Shown one piece after another: positions 37,001 to 48,850 of a stretch of 64,000 nucleotides of DNA. Numbering within the stretch: the first letter of the stretch is position 1; every line of letters begins with the position of its first letter. The position numbers were made by a program, and so were the translations under genes. The notes under the pieces are model-generated. The model did no database searches and had not been told where the DNA came from. It saw only the letters and a list, made by a program, of their open reading frames with translations. Source of the stretch: Parapristionchus giblindavisi (lineage: Eukaryota > Nematoda > Chromadorea > Rhabditida > Diplogasteridae); NCBI GenBank assembly GCA_943737045.1, contig CALSFV010000476.1, positions 1 through 64,000 of the forward strand, given 5' to 3'.

Positions 37001-38848
37001 TTTTCTGGGTAGCCGAAGCGTAGATCTCAAACTTATAGAAGAACGGTAGGCTGGAAAAATTTTTCCTCGGAGTTATGATTTTTCATAAAAGTGGACTTCG
37101 ATTGCGTCATCATTACGCAATAATGAGAAAATTTCATGAGTCCGCAATATCAGGGCTGGATTCCTCGATAAATTTCCCATAAGAACTCGCGAGAGCAGCC
37201 CGATAGCACGCTTGGTTAAAAAAATATAGCAAAAACAAAAAGTTGGCGCGACTGTAGAACGTACAATATAATAATCGATCTATTCAGGAGCTCGTAACCT
37301 TTTCTTCATTTCAATTCATTCTTTCTTTTCTTGGTCTTCCTCCCATTGGAAGTGCTCATGGAAAATCACAATTAAATATAGAAACCGCAAGATTCTCACT
37401 TGTTAGTTTGATCTTTGATCTTTGATCTTTGAATCATCATTTAGGTGAGTAATGTGATCGCTGTTGCCTGGATTATTATATTCGTTTCTTTCGCTGGAAG
37501 TATTCTGAAGAACTTGCCTTATGTATTCATTATCTATTTTCAATAATCAATATATCATTCATTTTCAGTGTGTTGTTGCTTGTATTGTAGTCACTTCATT
37601 TCCTGGTTTCATGGGAGAACTTCGAATACTGAAAAAGCTCAATGAATACACTAAAATTGATACGGTAATGTCTTTAATTCGTATTGATTGATCTTTGATC
37701 TTTTAGTCTATCTGGATAATCTCATTCATACTTAGTCTGATATGTCCAAATATCTGTCAAGGATTCCTCATAGCTGCAATATGTCCATTGCTATCTATTG
37801 TTATTAGACTACAAAGGTAATCAATAATCATTTATAATCAATCAATCATTTCTTCATATGAATTCAGACCCTCAAGTGACATCATCGTTCGAGTTCCTTC
37901 GGATTCACCAGCATATTTTGCTGAAGAGAATCATTATGAATCTGATATTGCAGAGACTCCTGCAAAGGTTATTTCTTTACTGTATATCATTAGATATTAT
38001 CGATTTATTGTAGATCTATCGATTCAATGCTCCTTTGATATTTGCCAATTGTGATCTGTTCCGAAAAGAAGTTACTGAACACGCAAAGTCAATAAAAGGG
38101 TGAGCTTATCGAACGATAATTTCTTATATTTCTTACGGTAATCAGGGCTCTCGCATTGGGAATCGGAACAAGAACTGGATCAATGAGAAGTCAATTAGAG
38201 CCTAAAGATAGTATATCAAAGAGTAGAAATAATCTAACCAATATTGTCATTTATCAAGAACCTTCGGTAAGTATTGATCGATTGATCATTCGTACCGTAA
38301 TCTCTTCCATTCAAGACCCCTCCCAATCCTTCAATGGACAATAATTCAATCGTAAGAGTATTGATTATTGATTGTTCTTCATTAACAGAGATTGATTCTC
38401 ATGGAATTGATACAATGATTGATGTGAGTCATATTTAATCTTTGATCTTTTGTCTTTGATCTTTGATCTTTGATCTTCTATCCAGATCTACTTCGAACTT
38501 CAAGAACTATCAATACGAGTTATATATGCATCAGCTTCGGGTTTGTTATCAATCGATAGATCAATCAATAAATTCTATTGATTACAGTACGCCTTCGAAC
38601 AATTCTACAATTAGGTGGATTCTTCTCGAGAGTTTCTCGTGCTTGTTTGTATCCTTCATTGACTGATGCTTATCTTGCTGCACGACATTCACTTCTTCCA
38701 ATCCATACGAGGTTTCATTATTGATTGATCGATTGATCAATTATTGATTGATTACAGTGTTTCCATGAATGGATGTCGTGACGTCATCGCATTATCTACA
38801 GCGACATCAAATCATGAAGAACTTCATGAAGCAGCTGAGATGGTTTGA
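34018..38848 (+). CDS. SLC26/SulP-family anion transporter
   Basis: Exons: 34018-34269, 34497-34552, 34810-34973, 35025-35135, 35408-35502, 35545-35620, 36212-36327, 36387-36463, 36510-36657, 37288-37401, 37445-37522, 37569-37664, 37707-37816, 37869-37967, 38014-38099, 38146-38266, 38316-38351, 38391-38423, 38486-38540, 38588-38711, 38758-38848; about 712 residues. SulP landmarks are YFPALNW, LPRDLLGSL, AITSGVLAVDNAYAGIYS, SLVPDQLLSGYSAG, a late hydrophobic core and a C-terminal STAS domain (YRFNAPLIFANCDLFRKEV; ALST near the end). Members exchange sulfate, chloride, bicarbonate and similar anions across membranes. The roughly 50 residues normally following the SGF/SGY-G motif (the helix with the conserved SQ) were not found; 35620 and 36212 join in phase without them. 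The N-terminal exon reads through a GA repeat; the start is tentative. Confidence 0.75.
34078..34165. repeat. GGGAGA array overlapping the first SulP exon
   Basis: Tandem GAGAGG/GGGAGA hexamers lie in the first modelled exon of the SulP gene, where the chosen frame reads alternating Arg-Glu and Gly-Glu. Either the repeat is truly translated as a charged N-terminal tract, or the real exon begins downstream at about 34190 (VIFVEDEFDARF). Confidence 0.8.
35929..36144. repeat. Foldback element inside the SulP gene
   Basis: CTCACAGCGTTTCGAGAGCGG at the left pairs imperfectly with CCGCTCTCC...GAAACGCTGTGAA at the right, around a GAGAGGC-rich centre (GC-richer than its surroundings). It sits where the missing conserved SulP segment would be expected (35621-36211). 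Confidence 0.6.
36770..37270. repeat. Dispersed GC-rich repeat in a SulP intron
   Basis: It fills most of the 630-bp intron 36658-37287. Words such as CGATTGCGTCATCA and GCAATAATGA, and GCATGTCTTGGAGCTGAGAT, recur in similar order in the loop at 58.7-59.0 kb. No open frame of note. Probably a member of one repeat family with the 31.6-kb and 58.8-kb copies. Confidence 0.5.
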
Positions 38849-39049
38849 TCTACCTACCAATCGAAAATTATGAAAAGATTGTCCGAATTGTTTATTTGTT
38901 TAGTATTTTCTTTAATCTATTGTGTACATATGAGATAATTTGTAAATATAAAATGTTAATGAAGTTCGTTTATTCCTGACAAAAAGAAAAGATGAGAGAT
39001 AACTCAATAATCCCAAATCACATTAAAGATGGAGGCCCACGAGTTTTTT

Positions 39050-39461
39050 CGTAATAGGGCTGTTCGGATACGAAATTTTTCGAAAAATAGAAGTCGAAAA
39101 TATCGAAAAATTTCGAAAAAACGAAAAAAATTTTTTTTTAATTTCTAAATGCAATTTCTTTTGGTTTTTCCTGACTTGGTTGGCTTACACGAGTTCTGTG
39201 GTAGTTCAGTTAGACAACTTATCTCTTTGAATTTGCGAGACAAAATGACACAATTATAGTTGCAAAAAATGATTATTACAAATGTTGCCTGGAATACAAC
39301 TTCATAACTTTCAAATATTACCCAATTGATAAAATATTCAATTTTAAATGCTATTTTCAGTTCTCTTTTTTTTTCGAGAGAAAAATCGAAAATTTTTTCG
39401 TCGGAAAAATTGTTCGAAAAAAGTCGAAAAATCGAAAAAAGAAAAACGCACAGCCCTGCCC
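39050..39461. repeat. AT-rich inverted repeat with TCGAAAAA runs
   Basis: The ends AGGGCTGTTCG and GCACAGCCCT are near-complementary. Just inside both ends are dense TCGAAAAAT/CGAAAAAA runs, with a unique AT-rich middle. It looks like a degraded MITE. The 65-codon frame at 39348 is a repeat artefact. Confidence 0.5.
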
Positions 39462-39486
39462 CATATGTTTAAAGCTTACTATGCGC

Positions 39487-39800
39487 TAGAGATCCGCAAA
39501 CGTGCATTTGAACGACCGGTTCGGTATTGTTCGATATTAAAATGAAGGAAAGTCATTCAGCCGATTTTGATAAATAATACCGTGCAATGTCGTGCATTGT
39601 GACATCATTTTCAAGTCATTTTCTGGCCTTATGTCGGTTGTTTTTAACCGTTAATTCAATGGAAATAAATGAGAATGAGTCGACTGCTCGTCTGTGCACG
39701 AATATTTTTTTAATTATCATATTAATACCGTGCGCACGATATCTAATTCATTAATTAGTGAGAAATCATTTCTGAACGACCGCACGTTTGCGGATCTCTA
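39487..39800. mobile_element. hAT-type MITE with perfect 8-bp target-site duplication
   Basis: Terminal inverted repeats TAGAGATCCGCAAACGTGC and its complement (one extra mismatch) bracket 314 bp. Both sides are flanked by CTATGCGC (39479-39486 and 39801-39808), an exact 8-bp duplication. TAGAG ends and 8-bp duplications are hallmarks of hAT-superfamily elements. Non-autonomous; no coding. Confidence 0.85.
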
Positions 39801-39837
39801 CTATGCGCATTGCAAGTATAACTTTCAAGGCGTGCAG

Positions 39838-42800
39838 ACACAGAGAAAAAAGTGTTAAATGAAAATCCCCGTGTGACCGCGCGCATATTTGACACCTATG
39901 GTCTGTTAAATATAAGACCAAGAAGTGTTAAATATAACACTTTTTCGGCTGTACTCCAGATACATCCATAAGGTGTTATATCGAAGTCACTTTGCGATAA
40001 ATGGTGTTACTGCATTCTTCATTTTACTTACTGTAATTTCATTCTCGCAGTGGCGGGGGAAATTTGTTAAAATTTTACTCGTTTTATTGTTGGTATTTTC
40101 AAGTCGATTTATGTTTAAATTTATTGTTATGTTTAAAGCATTCTCTATTAGGTGACCTACGAGTGCCACAGGAGCAGTACGGATAACATCAGTAGGTCGG
40201 TATTTTCTTTGTTTTTTTTCTCGAATTATATTTTGTTCTTCTTTATTTGACTTCATTCTTACTTTTTGCAAGTTAATTTAGCTGGAGGATCAGTTCATTT
40301 AGAATTTTGTAGCTGAACGAATGAATTTACGTATAAGCTGTTAGGACAGAACTTCGTACACGCGCGTACCATAATCTTTGTTCTAGATACACTATGTGTT
40401 TTGCCATGAAAGCTAATTTCGTTCACTCTGTAATCTATGCTAGCCGCAAACAATAAATATTATCATTTCGTTCCAGATCAAGCGCTCATCTATTTACCTA
40501 TGGGATGCTGGTCGAGATAGGAAGTGTCAGCAGCGTGGAAATGTTTAGATTAGATAAGTTTCGCTATATTATTTCTTTTATTTTCCTGAATTCATTGCTT
40601 TTATTATGATTAGTACGTAGGCCTTTTCTATTTGAAGCTTTGTGGTAAAATTGCAGTTTTTTCGCGGCGATCGATCGGGCGAAACCTGAAGCCAGTCGTG
40701 TCCTGGGCGATAATTCACTTGAAATAGTGGAGATAATAGCAAACAGTAAGTAGTTTTTCTTTCATTTCATTTAAAGGGAAAATAACCCCTTTGGAAAAAA
40801 ACAAAGTCCGGAAAATCAGTTTTGAATTCCATCGAATCTAAAATTGGCACCTTACAACGATAACTCTACCACAACATACGATGTGTTGCCTGAAATTGAT
40901 TGAAAAGTAATTTTGCATACTAGCTTTGCATGTAATACCTATAATTTAGCTTTCTATAAGCAAATCGCCAGATCCCATCAAGTTTTATCCCACGTTTATC
41001 TCTTATACCAACACATTCAACTAACACCCATAGTCTCTAATGGTAACTGTCCGGTTGAAGTAACGATCGACCGCGTTCGAGTCCTGATCCCTGCTAATGA
41101 TTTTTGTCATTATTTCCTATATCTGTGGTAGAGTTATCGCATTAGGGAACAATTTCGGGAAACACCGAAAGTAGAGGGCATACATGGGCGGGGTACCTGG
41201 AGCTCGACTCTACAGGGGGCATCCGAACGAAAAATGGCTAATTTTACAGGGGGCCTTCCGCTTTTCCCCCCAAAATTTAACCTAAACGTGTATTTTACAG
41301 GAAGCATTCCACAAATTTTCGGAAAGCCCTAATATTACGGGGGGCACCCCCATGTCGGCGCCCATGTATGGTAGAGGGGTTACTGTCCCTTTAACTGTTG
41401 CTTTCACATTGTTGACAATATTCTGTTGTATGTTGACCATAGTTATAGCACTGTATTTAGTTGATTCTGGTTGATGATCTAGCATGGATTATGAAAGTTG
41501 TTAATGTTGCCTTCTATGTTAGCACTGTAGTGATGGTGTAAGGGTATATAACGCATGCGAATGTCGATAATGGTATTTAAATATTTGTTTTGCAGATTGA
41601 TTTGCTCGTTCAAGACGAATGATATTCCCTGTGGATCCCGGTGTGGAAATGCCGGTCTTTAGTTTGATTCTGTTCAAGGTTGGATGCTAATTTATTTTAT
41701 TTCGAAGTGCTCAATCAGCCTAACACTTTAACGTTTGGTTAGTGTTAAATATGGATCAGCGTTTTTGCATGTTGGTTCAGAAAGAACTTCTTAGGGGGTT
41801 ACCCCTCTACCTTTGAGTGTTTGAATTCCCGCCAGTGTTCCCCAACTTAATTTCCATCGGCAAAGGTTGCCCACGCATGTTTTCAATGGCATGAAAAATA
41901 ACTATTCAATCAAATTCAGGCAGCATATCATATGTTGTGGTAGAGTTATCGTTGTGGGACGCAAAATAAAATTCGCCGGAATTCAAACTTAGTTTCCGGA
42001 CTTTGTTTTTTATTTCAAGGGGGTTACTCACCCTTTAATATATTTTGTATATTACAGGTTGAACATAATTAGTAATTTCATGGAGATATTTCAATTATTA
42101 TGACAGGTACGATAATAATTAATACTTTTCATCATTTCAGAGTCATTATTCTATTATTGATTGATCAATGTCTAATGTATACTATAATTCGCATGGAGGT
42201 GTTAATTCTGTACGGAAGGTGCGATTGTTTATGCTTTATACGGTTCTCTATGTGGTACTATGTAATAATGGTTGTAATATATTTTTGAACGTAAGGATAG
42301 ATAGAACTATATAACACAGTGTTAGATGTGGAGTCCACGTTGTGGCTACATGACCGGATTGAGAACAAACTGTTAAATATTTGTTGTTTATTGCAGGTTG
42401 AAATTGAATTGTTTGAATATAAATGATAATTCCTTGGACATGTTTTAATAATTATAACAGGTACAATAGTAATTATGTTTTTTCAGCATTTCAGAGTCAT
42501 TGAGATTTTGGTACTAATTGATTGATTGATTATTTTATGTTTTTATGAATAGTGCGGATGAGGAGGTACGACTAATTATTTTTTATGGTATATATTATTT
42601 ATTTTCTTATTTATTTCTTATTTCTTTTTAGTTACGAGGTGGAACATTTATTTCGCAAGCAATGCAATCAAATCTATATTCTTCATAAGTCGTCATCTCT
42701 TCATATTGTTTAATATTATTGATGAATATTTGTAAAAGAAGCTGTATTTATTTGTTGTTAATCTTTTGTGTTTGGTTTTTTTCAATTTGTTTCCAACTGT

Positions 42801-43083
42801 GCGATAAAATGTGCTCTATATAAATACAATACATTGTTCTTTGTTTGTAAAAACAACTCAATAAGCAAATGAAATAGTGTAAACGGTGAGCTACCAACGG
42901 GTGGGGCAATATCCAGAACCTGGCCAAAAAGTGTCATATTTAACACTTCCTGGTGTTATATTTAACACTTTCCGGTCTTACCGGAGTAGACCTAAAAAAG
43001 TGTTATATTTAACACCTCCTTGGGCTTGTGTACAATAGAGTACAGCTGTTTTGGTTGGTCTTTTAACACTTTTTTCTCTGTGT
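39838..43083. mobile_element. 3.2-kb TIR element with palindromic subterminal repeats
   Basis: ACACAGAGAAAAAAGTGTTAAA at the left is repeated inverted at the right end (TTTAACACTTTTTTCTCTGTGT), about 22 bp, essentially perfect. Just inside each end are several copies of the near-palindrome GTGTTAAATATAACAC/GTGTTATATTTAACAC, plausible binding sites for a transposase. No flanking duplication was identified and no long open frame exists, so it is probably non-autonomous or dead. A second inverted-repeat element is nested at about 40771-42038. This explains the gene-free 39.8-43.1-kb stretch. Confidence 0.65.
40771..42038. repeat. Inverted-repeat element nested in the 3.2-kb TIR element
   Basis: TTAAAGGG...TAACCCC...AACAAAGTCCGGA at the left is mirrored at 41990-42038 (TCCGGACTTTGTT ... 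GGGGGTTACTCACCCTTTAA). Inside, ATAACTCTACCACAACATA at about 40860 is mirrored at about 41937-41955 and appears again near 41130, and GGGGGC-rich text occupies 41210-41350. This suggests a further insertion inside the element. Confidence 0.6.
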
Positions 43084-43559
43084 GGAGAGTGCCCATCCGA
43101 TTTACATACTTTGCTCTCTCATTTTCTCATTGTCCCTTACGCCAATTACCATATAATATACATAAACAATAGCCAACATGCTTATCGTGACGGGAGTCAG
43201 TCATGCCAACTCAAGAGTCTCCTTCTTTAATGCATTAAGCACAATGCGCGTTCTTTTAACTCAATGAATAAAGAGTTTACAATTATGTTTATAATAGCGA
43301 TCGCTTAGCTGTTTAGAAGGCTAAAATATGTCATAGTACCAAAATATTTGCTTGAGTCTAAAAATGTTTTCTTCCAAGCTTTGGCATTTTTCTACTCCTG
43401 TTCTTCTATTTATATTTATGTTGTATTCATTATGTCTCTCATATCTATTTGTATAAACCCACATAACGGTTTTATCATAGGAAATGAGAAACCTATAGAA
43501 ACTAAACAAAATGAGACACTTTTATTTGTCAAATATAAATGGATCAATAGTGGGTATAT

Positions 43560-43907
43560 CTATTCCTTGAAGAACTTCTGAACCTTTGCGGGCCAGGTAT
43601 CGAACTTTGATTGGAATCCGGTCAGGTTGAAGTTCTACAGTAATCAATTGATTATTGATCGATAATTATCGATTACCTGGAACTCTTTTATTCCTTCAAT
43701 GACGGAAGCCTTAATATCAGCAGGTTGATCAGCAAGATTCTTTTCAACGAAGGCTTGAGGGTTAGAGACTGAAATATAAGACAGTATGATAAAAGAGGCA
43801 TACGGTAGGTTTAGAATACGGTACTTACGATCGGCACTATCTGACTCATCAGCGAATGTGCAGACGAAAAGAGTGGAGACGAAAAGAGCAAGGAGGAACT
43901 TGTTCAT
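43560..43907 (-). CDS. Small secreted protein, nematode-type, unknown function
   Basis: Three complement exons starting at ATG 43907 give about 81 residues. The N terminus MNKFLLALFVSTLFVCTFA is a textbook signal peptide with cleavage after FA. The mature peptide is acidic-amphipathic with the sequences NPQAFVEKNLADQPADIK and GFQSKFDTWPAKVQKFFKE; no cysteines are left after cleavage. Introns are short with good GT/AG borders (donor after SDSAD, acceptor before the SNPQAF segment; second acceptor in TACTGTAG before NFNL). The family is not recognised. An upstream, TATA-like, AT-rich stretch near 44035-44065 could be promoter, but that is a guess. Confidence 0.7.
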
Positions 43908-44283
43908 TCTGAAAATATAGTATACGGTAAGATACAGGCGGATATGGTTGGATACGGTGGAATATCATCTGAGTGAAAGATAACATAGAATTGAAGGTAA
44001 ATGGATAAATAAAGGTAAATGAATGAGTTTGTATTGAGCTTTGTTCATTTCCCTTTAAATAGTCTATCGAAAAGGGGATAATTGGAGCTTATCCCACTAT
44101 ACAAAGTGATCATCGAGAGGGCGGACACGAATAGAAATGGTGGAAAATATGATTTGATATATATTTAGTAAAACATTGGAAAAATTACATTTGATAACTG
44201 TAAATTAAAAATACGATGCACTCTATGAAGTATCTCTAGATATTTAGATATCCTCTTGGATAGGGTAACTCCCAAATCAAAAA

Positions 44284-44406
44284 GGTTAAAGGCACACCCC
44301 AAGCTAATTTTACTCTCAGCATTGGTAATACTCTCTCGTAGACAAAGAAAGCGAGAGAGTGTGGCCAGAGCAGAGAGTTTCAAATTAGCTTGGGGTGCCG
44401 CTTTAA
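44284..44406. repeat. Short MITE-like inverted repeat
   Basis: TTAAAGGCACACCCCAAGCTAAT at the left pairs with ATTAGCTTGGGGTGCCGCTTTAA at the right. The inner part has ACTCTCTCG/CGAGAGAGT. Total about 123 bp. Non-coding; upstream of the small secreted-protein gene. Confidence 0.7.
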
Positions 44407-44734
44407 AGATGGTAGATGGAGCAAAAGGATAGGAGTTCATGACTCTTGTGAATCATGAGACCAACCAATGTAAATTTGTTGCAAGCTTGGGTCTGCCACG
44501 AAAAAAAAAAGATTTTTTTCTATTTCGAAAAATTGAGAAAAATCGAAAAATTTTCTTTTTCGTGGCAGCAAAGTTTGCATCTAATTTTTTGGGGAATTGG
44601 TTTTATTGATTATCGTACATTTTTAACAGTGTTCATTCGTGAGCATGTGATAAATATAAATCAACCCCGAATCTTTTTCTTGCTAGAAGAAAAATTGAAG
44701 AAAAAAGGAAATTAGCGAAAACATGAAAAAATTG

Positions 44735-44926
44735 ATTGCGACACCGTAAAAACAAAATAACTTTTTTTTTAAATCGAGTTTCGTTCAAATATGTACCAAA
44801 CAATCTTCAATCATGTTGGAATACAATAAAACAATCATAGCTCGATTTTGCCTCTATTGGTGTTTATGACGTGAACGGAACTCGATTTTTTTGAAAAAAG
44901 TTATTTTGTTTTTTACGGTGTCGCAA
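44735..44926. repeat. Inverted repeat with poly-A/T borders
   Basis: TTGCGACACCGTAAAAACAA at the left pairs with TTGTTTTTTACGGTGTCGCAA at the right, and AAATCGAGTTTCGTTC with GAACGGAACTCGATTT. Total about 190 bp; foldback element, non-coding. Confidence 0.7.
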
Positions 44927-45607
44927 TAATTAATGCCCACCCTGTATTAGTAAAATATATTTTGTGGCAATGTATGTAACCGTCTGGTTGACCATTAGAA
45001 AGATCATTTCATCTGCTATTCTTACAAGACTGTCGCCCTCTTACAAAGAAGAGAAAATATTCAAAATCAGGGTGACTAAAAACAATCTCTCTTTGAAAAA
45101 GTTGAAAAAGTTGAAAAGTTGAGTTGAAAAAGTTGAAAAGTTGAGTTGAAAAAGTGGAAAAGTTCACAAAAAACTGTCTTTGAAAAATTTTCGATACATT
45201 GAGAAGTATGAAAGACAGGGTAGCTCCTGTTAATAAAGTTTTTTTATTTTTATTAATTATATGGCCTGCTTGACAGGCCTAATGGACGATAGCGGAACGT
45301 TTTTCGTGGGTTTTCTACATCAATCAACAAGTTTCACTTCGATCGTTTTCTTGAATGGAGAATAACATCTCTCAGAGACGGAAGAAAGAACTTGCAAGAA
45401 AATTCCCCCCTGCCCCTGATTACTCTTCTGCACTTAGTGCTGATAAGATAAATGTATTGTATTGTAATTAAATGGATTTTGTTTGTAAATTAACCGAAGT
45501 GCACTATTGTTCTTCTACGAAAATAGTCAATATCGAAAAACATGCACGAATTAGAAAGAGATGGGAAAGTCTTACTTTGTTTAATATTTGCCTTCTTTAG
45601 CATGTAT

Positions 45608-45709
<102 letters not shown>

Positions 45710-47216
45710 TGGTTGTTTGATTTGCAAAAACGTATTAAGTGAGGCGTAGGCCAACGAGACATGGAAGAATAAATTTGAAAGAGCATCATGTTATATAAAA
45801 ATATTTAAACGAAAAAATTAAAAACTCAGTTCATGATAGTTGAATTTTGTGTAAATTTGGTGTAAAGTAATATTTCGTTCCGAGTTTTTTCCAAATCCCA
45901 ATCAGAACTTTTTCTCTAAACTCTCTCATTTTTAGTGTTATCACTGCTTTCTCTCTTTCTCTGCCTCTCTCCATAATTCCACTGTACTTGCTGCTCTATC
46001 ATTTGTCTGAAAAGGCACGTCCTATTTCATTTTTCAATTTTTAAATTTTAATTAAGTTATTCTTGCATGATTAGATTATTTTCTTTTTCCAATATTTTAG
46101 TTATGTTCCGTTTATCAATCCTTCGTAAGAAAATTGCACCTTAGTCCTTTATACAATCGCAAGATTTCACTTGTTAGAAATTTCTGACTATACCTTATTG
46201 TTAGGTTTAGCATTTTAAAATGTAATCCAGTCTCATAAATCTAACAGGACAAGCCCTTGCAGCTATGCTAGGTTCAGTATTAACAGTTATAAAAATATGC
46301 ATGCTTTACACTTCTATTGTTCTTTCCTTGCTTGCAAAATGAAAAACATGCTAAATGCTACTTTATATCTCATAAAGGTGTCTTCGAGTTATCTGATTGT
46401 ATTGATAAAACGAGAGTGGAGATTTATCTTGTTCTCTTTCGAGAGAGCCACGATAGAGATACGAGTACGGCCACTCATCTTTGACCTTTTCTATTATTTA
46501 CCTACAACTAGCTGGCCCTACTGTCTTCTTCACATCTCCCTTATCCACTGGCTACCTTCCACTACTCAGGTAAAACAACGCATACATTTTACAGCTAGAA
46601 AAAAGCTAAATGTCGCAAAATAGGCCGAAAAAATGCATGTCGTGGTTAAAAGCTACGAAATTGCTAGCAATTGCTAGACATCATAACTTTTTGCTACCTA
46701 TTTTCCGCCTTTTTACAAAAAGTTAACAAAAAGTTACTAAAAAGTTTAAAATCATACATCTGACACAGCGTGCTGCGCGCTGCGGTTACGGCTGACTGCG
46801 TTGCGTTCGCTATCTTTAAAATTTTATTTATTTTCTTTTTTTTGGTTATTCAACCTTAAATTGCTGTAATTGCGTATTTATTCCGTAGGGTAACGTTATG
46901 AAGCGTCGTAGGAAACGACGATTACTGGTTTCGCGGAGAAAGAAAGGTATTTTTTCTCTATATAAATATTTCTCAAGCCAATTTTGTTTGTTGATTGCTA
47001 TGTTTATAAATCTTTGTAGACGAAGTTTATCTCGCAATTCCCCACTGCCCACCGCCATGAGCTGTCCATATCCATGTGTGAATTGGATCAAATGTAAGGT
47101 AGACAATTAACTGCTGATTTCTTTCTATTTTTATGGTGTTTTGCTGATTTTTTTTAAGCGGAACAAGATTGCTTCTTGTTCTGACTTACTATACAACGTC
47201 GATCGATTTCAGTGCA

Positions 47217-48850
47217 ACTGGAGACTAGGAATATGCATGTATATGAGAAGAGAATGAAAGATGAAGAACAACCTTCGGGCCAGATTGATACTCTGTCAAT
47301 ATCATTCCATATCCATTCATTTTAATCGATTCAATGGATAATGGAAGGACTGCAGAGTGAGGAAGCTACAGCATCTCGTGCACTATCATAAAATAGAGAA
47401 TTAAAAGAACAAGTGAGTAGCTCCGTACCCATATTTCATTATCAATCGATAGTCTTCTTTCACCTTATATATTATCTATTAAAATAGAAATAGATGATAA
47501 TGGGCATGCAAATGTACTAAAAGAATTGGGTATAAGTTAATCTAAGTTAGTTAAGTTATTCGTATGAAACTCAATTATATCATGAAATAGTTGTCTGATT
47601 GCAGGTGATCCAAATTGAAGAGAAGATGGATACTGAGGAATACGAATTTAAAATGAAGAAGAATGGAGTGATAGAGATGATAAAGGGATTGGAACATATG
47701 AGAATCAACTTGGTTTTTATTGATTTATCGATTAGCGAATATCTTCTTCAGAATTCAAACGTAGTTGAATTGTCTCAAGCAGTAGGACAAGTATCTATTC
47801 TATCCGAAGAGAATATTACATTTAGAAGACAAGAGTCTTTCACTCACGGAGGAGGTGATAAAGATTATTGATTAGATTGAGAAGAGATGAGTATACTGTA
47901 CTTGTTGTAGATTGATGTATTGAAGAATCATTGAAGAAAGTTGAGAAATATTCAAGAATATATCGTACATCGAAAAATTATTGGATCATGAATCGCCAGA
48001 AGCACTCTGAGCCACTCTGGTGATTCAACGGCGATTATGGCCGAATGAGGCATTTTGGTGCTTATTCTTTCTTTTCATTGTTTTTCTTTTCCTCTAATCT
48101 AATTAGTCCGCGAGAAACATGATGAAATATTGCGTTTTCATAAAATAATGCTGGTTCGTAAATGAATAAATCGTTCCGATGATCTCAAAATAGGATGGAC
48201 TATTTCGTACTATTTCCCAGTTTCGCCTCCGGTTTTGTGTTTCCCTTGAATCATGTCTCAGCTTAGGTTTGTGAAAACGCAATATTTCATCATGATTCTC
48301 GCGGACCAACTAGATTAGAGGAAAAGAAAAACAATGAAAAGAAAGAATAAGCACCAAAATGCCTCATTCGGCCATAATCGCCGTTGAATCACCAGAGTGG
48401 CTCAGAGTGATTCTGGCGATTCATGATCCAATGATCTTTCGATGTACGATATTCTATAGAATGAAAGAGAAATATAGAGAGAAGAGAAGATGGAGATGAA
48501 CATCAACATGAAAGAACTGCTATACTAGAGGTATTGGTTGATTGATTAAAAAAAAAGGTTTTATCAGAATTTATGTTTTTTTAGGAACCATTAGGAACTG
48601 CAGATGATATGGCAGCTAAAGTAATGAGAGAAGAAGCTGCGAGGATTGCTGTATTAAAAGAAAAAAATTGAAACATTATCGATTGAAGCTATCGATTCTT
48701 GTAAGTGGTGCTGTAGGTATGAGGATAATTGATTGATTAATTCAGATTAAAAAGGATATCTACATCAATGATGATATAATAAAGAATCTTGAAGGAGAAC
48801 TGAAATTTGAAAGAGAAGAAAGAAATAGATTGGAACATATCGATACATGA
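47217..48850 (+). pseudogene. Decayed coiled-coil protein gene fragments
   Basis: In order on the + strand: LETRNMHVYEKRMKDEEQ near 47217; EEATASRALS, stop, NRELKEQ near 47360-47411, ending at a GT donor; then, after an acceptor at about 47605, VIQIEEKMDTEEYEFKMKK and onward to a stop at 47871; then GTADDMAAKVMREEAARIA near 48598; then KKDIYINDDIIKNLEGELKF near 48750. Together they read like a long helical rod protein broken by stop codons, a palindrome insertion and frame breaks. The parent gene is not identified. One short segment may still be translated, but an intact gene is unlikely. Confidence 0.45.
47955..48464. repeat. 0.5-kb palindrome inside the 2.7-kb element
   Basis: TATCGTACATCGAAA...GGATCATGAATCGCCAGAA and its complement form near-perfect arms of over 200 bp. 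The centre contains CATGATGAAATATTGCGTTTTC and its complement. It is inserted within the coiled-coil pseudogene, between the 47.6-47.87 and 48.6-kb fragments. Confidence 0.8.

Noticed and set aside
47599..47871. 90-codon frame as an intact gene
   Set aside because: Neighbouring fragments of the same helical protein carry stop codons and are separated by a palindrome insertion, so it is treated as part of a pseudogene.
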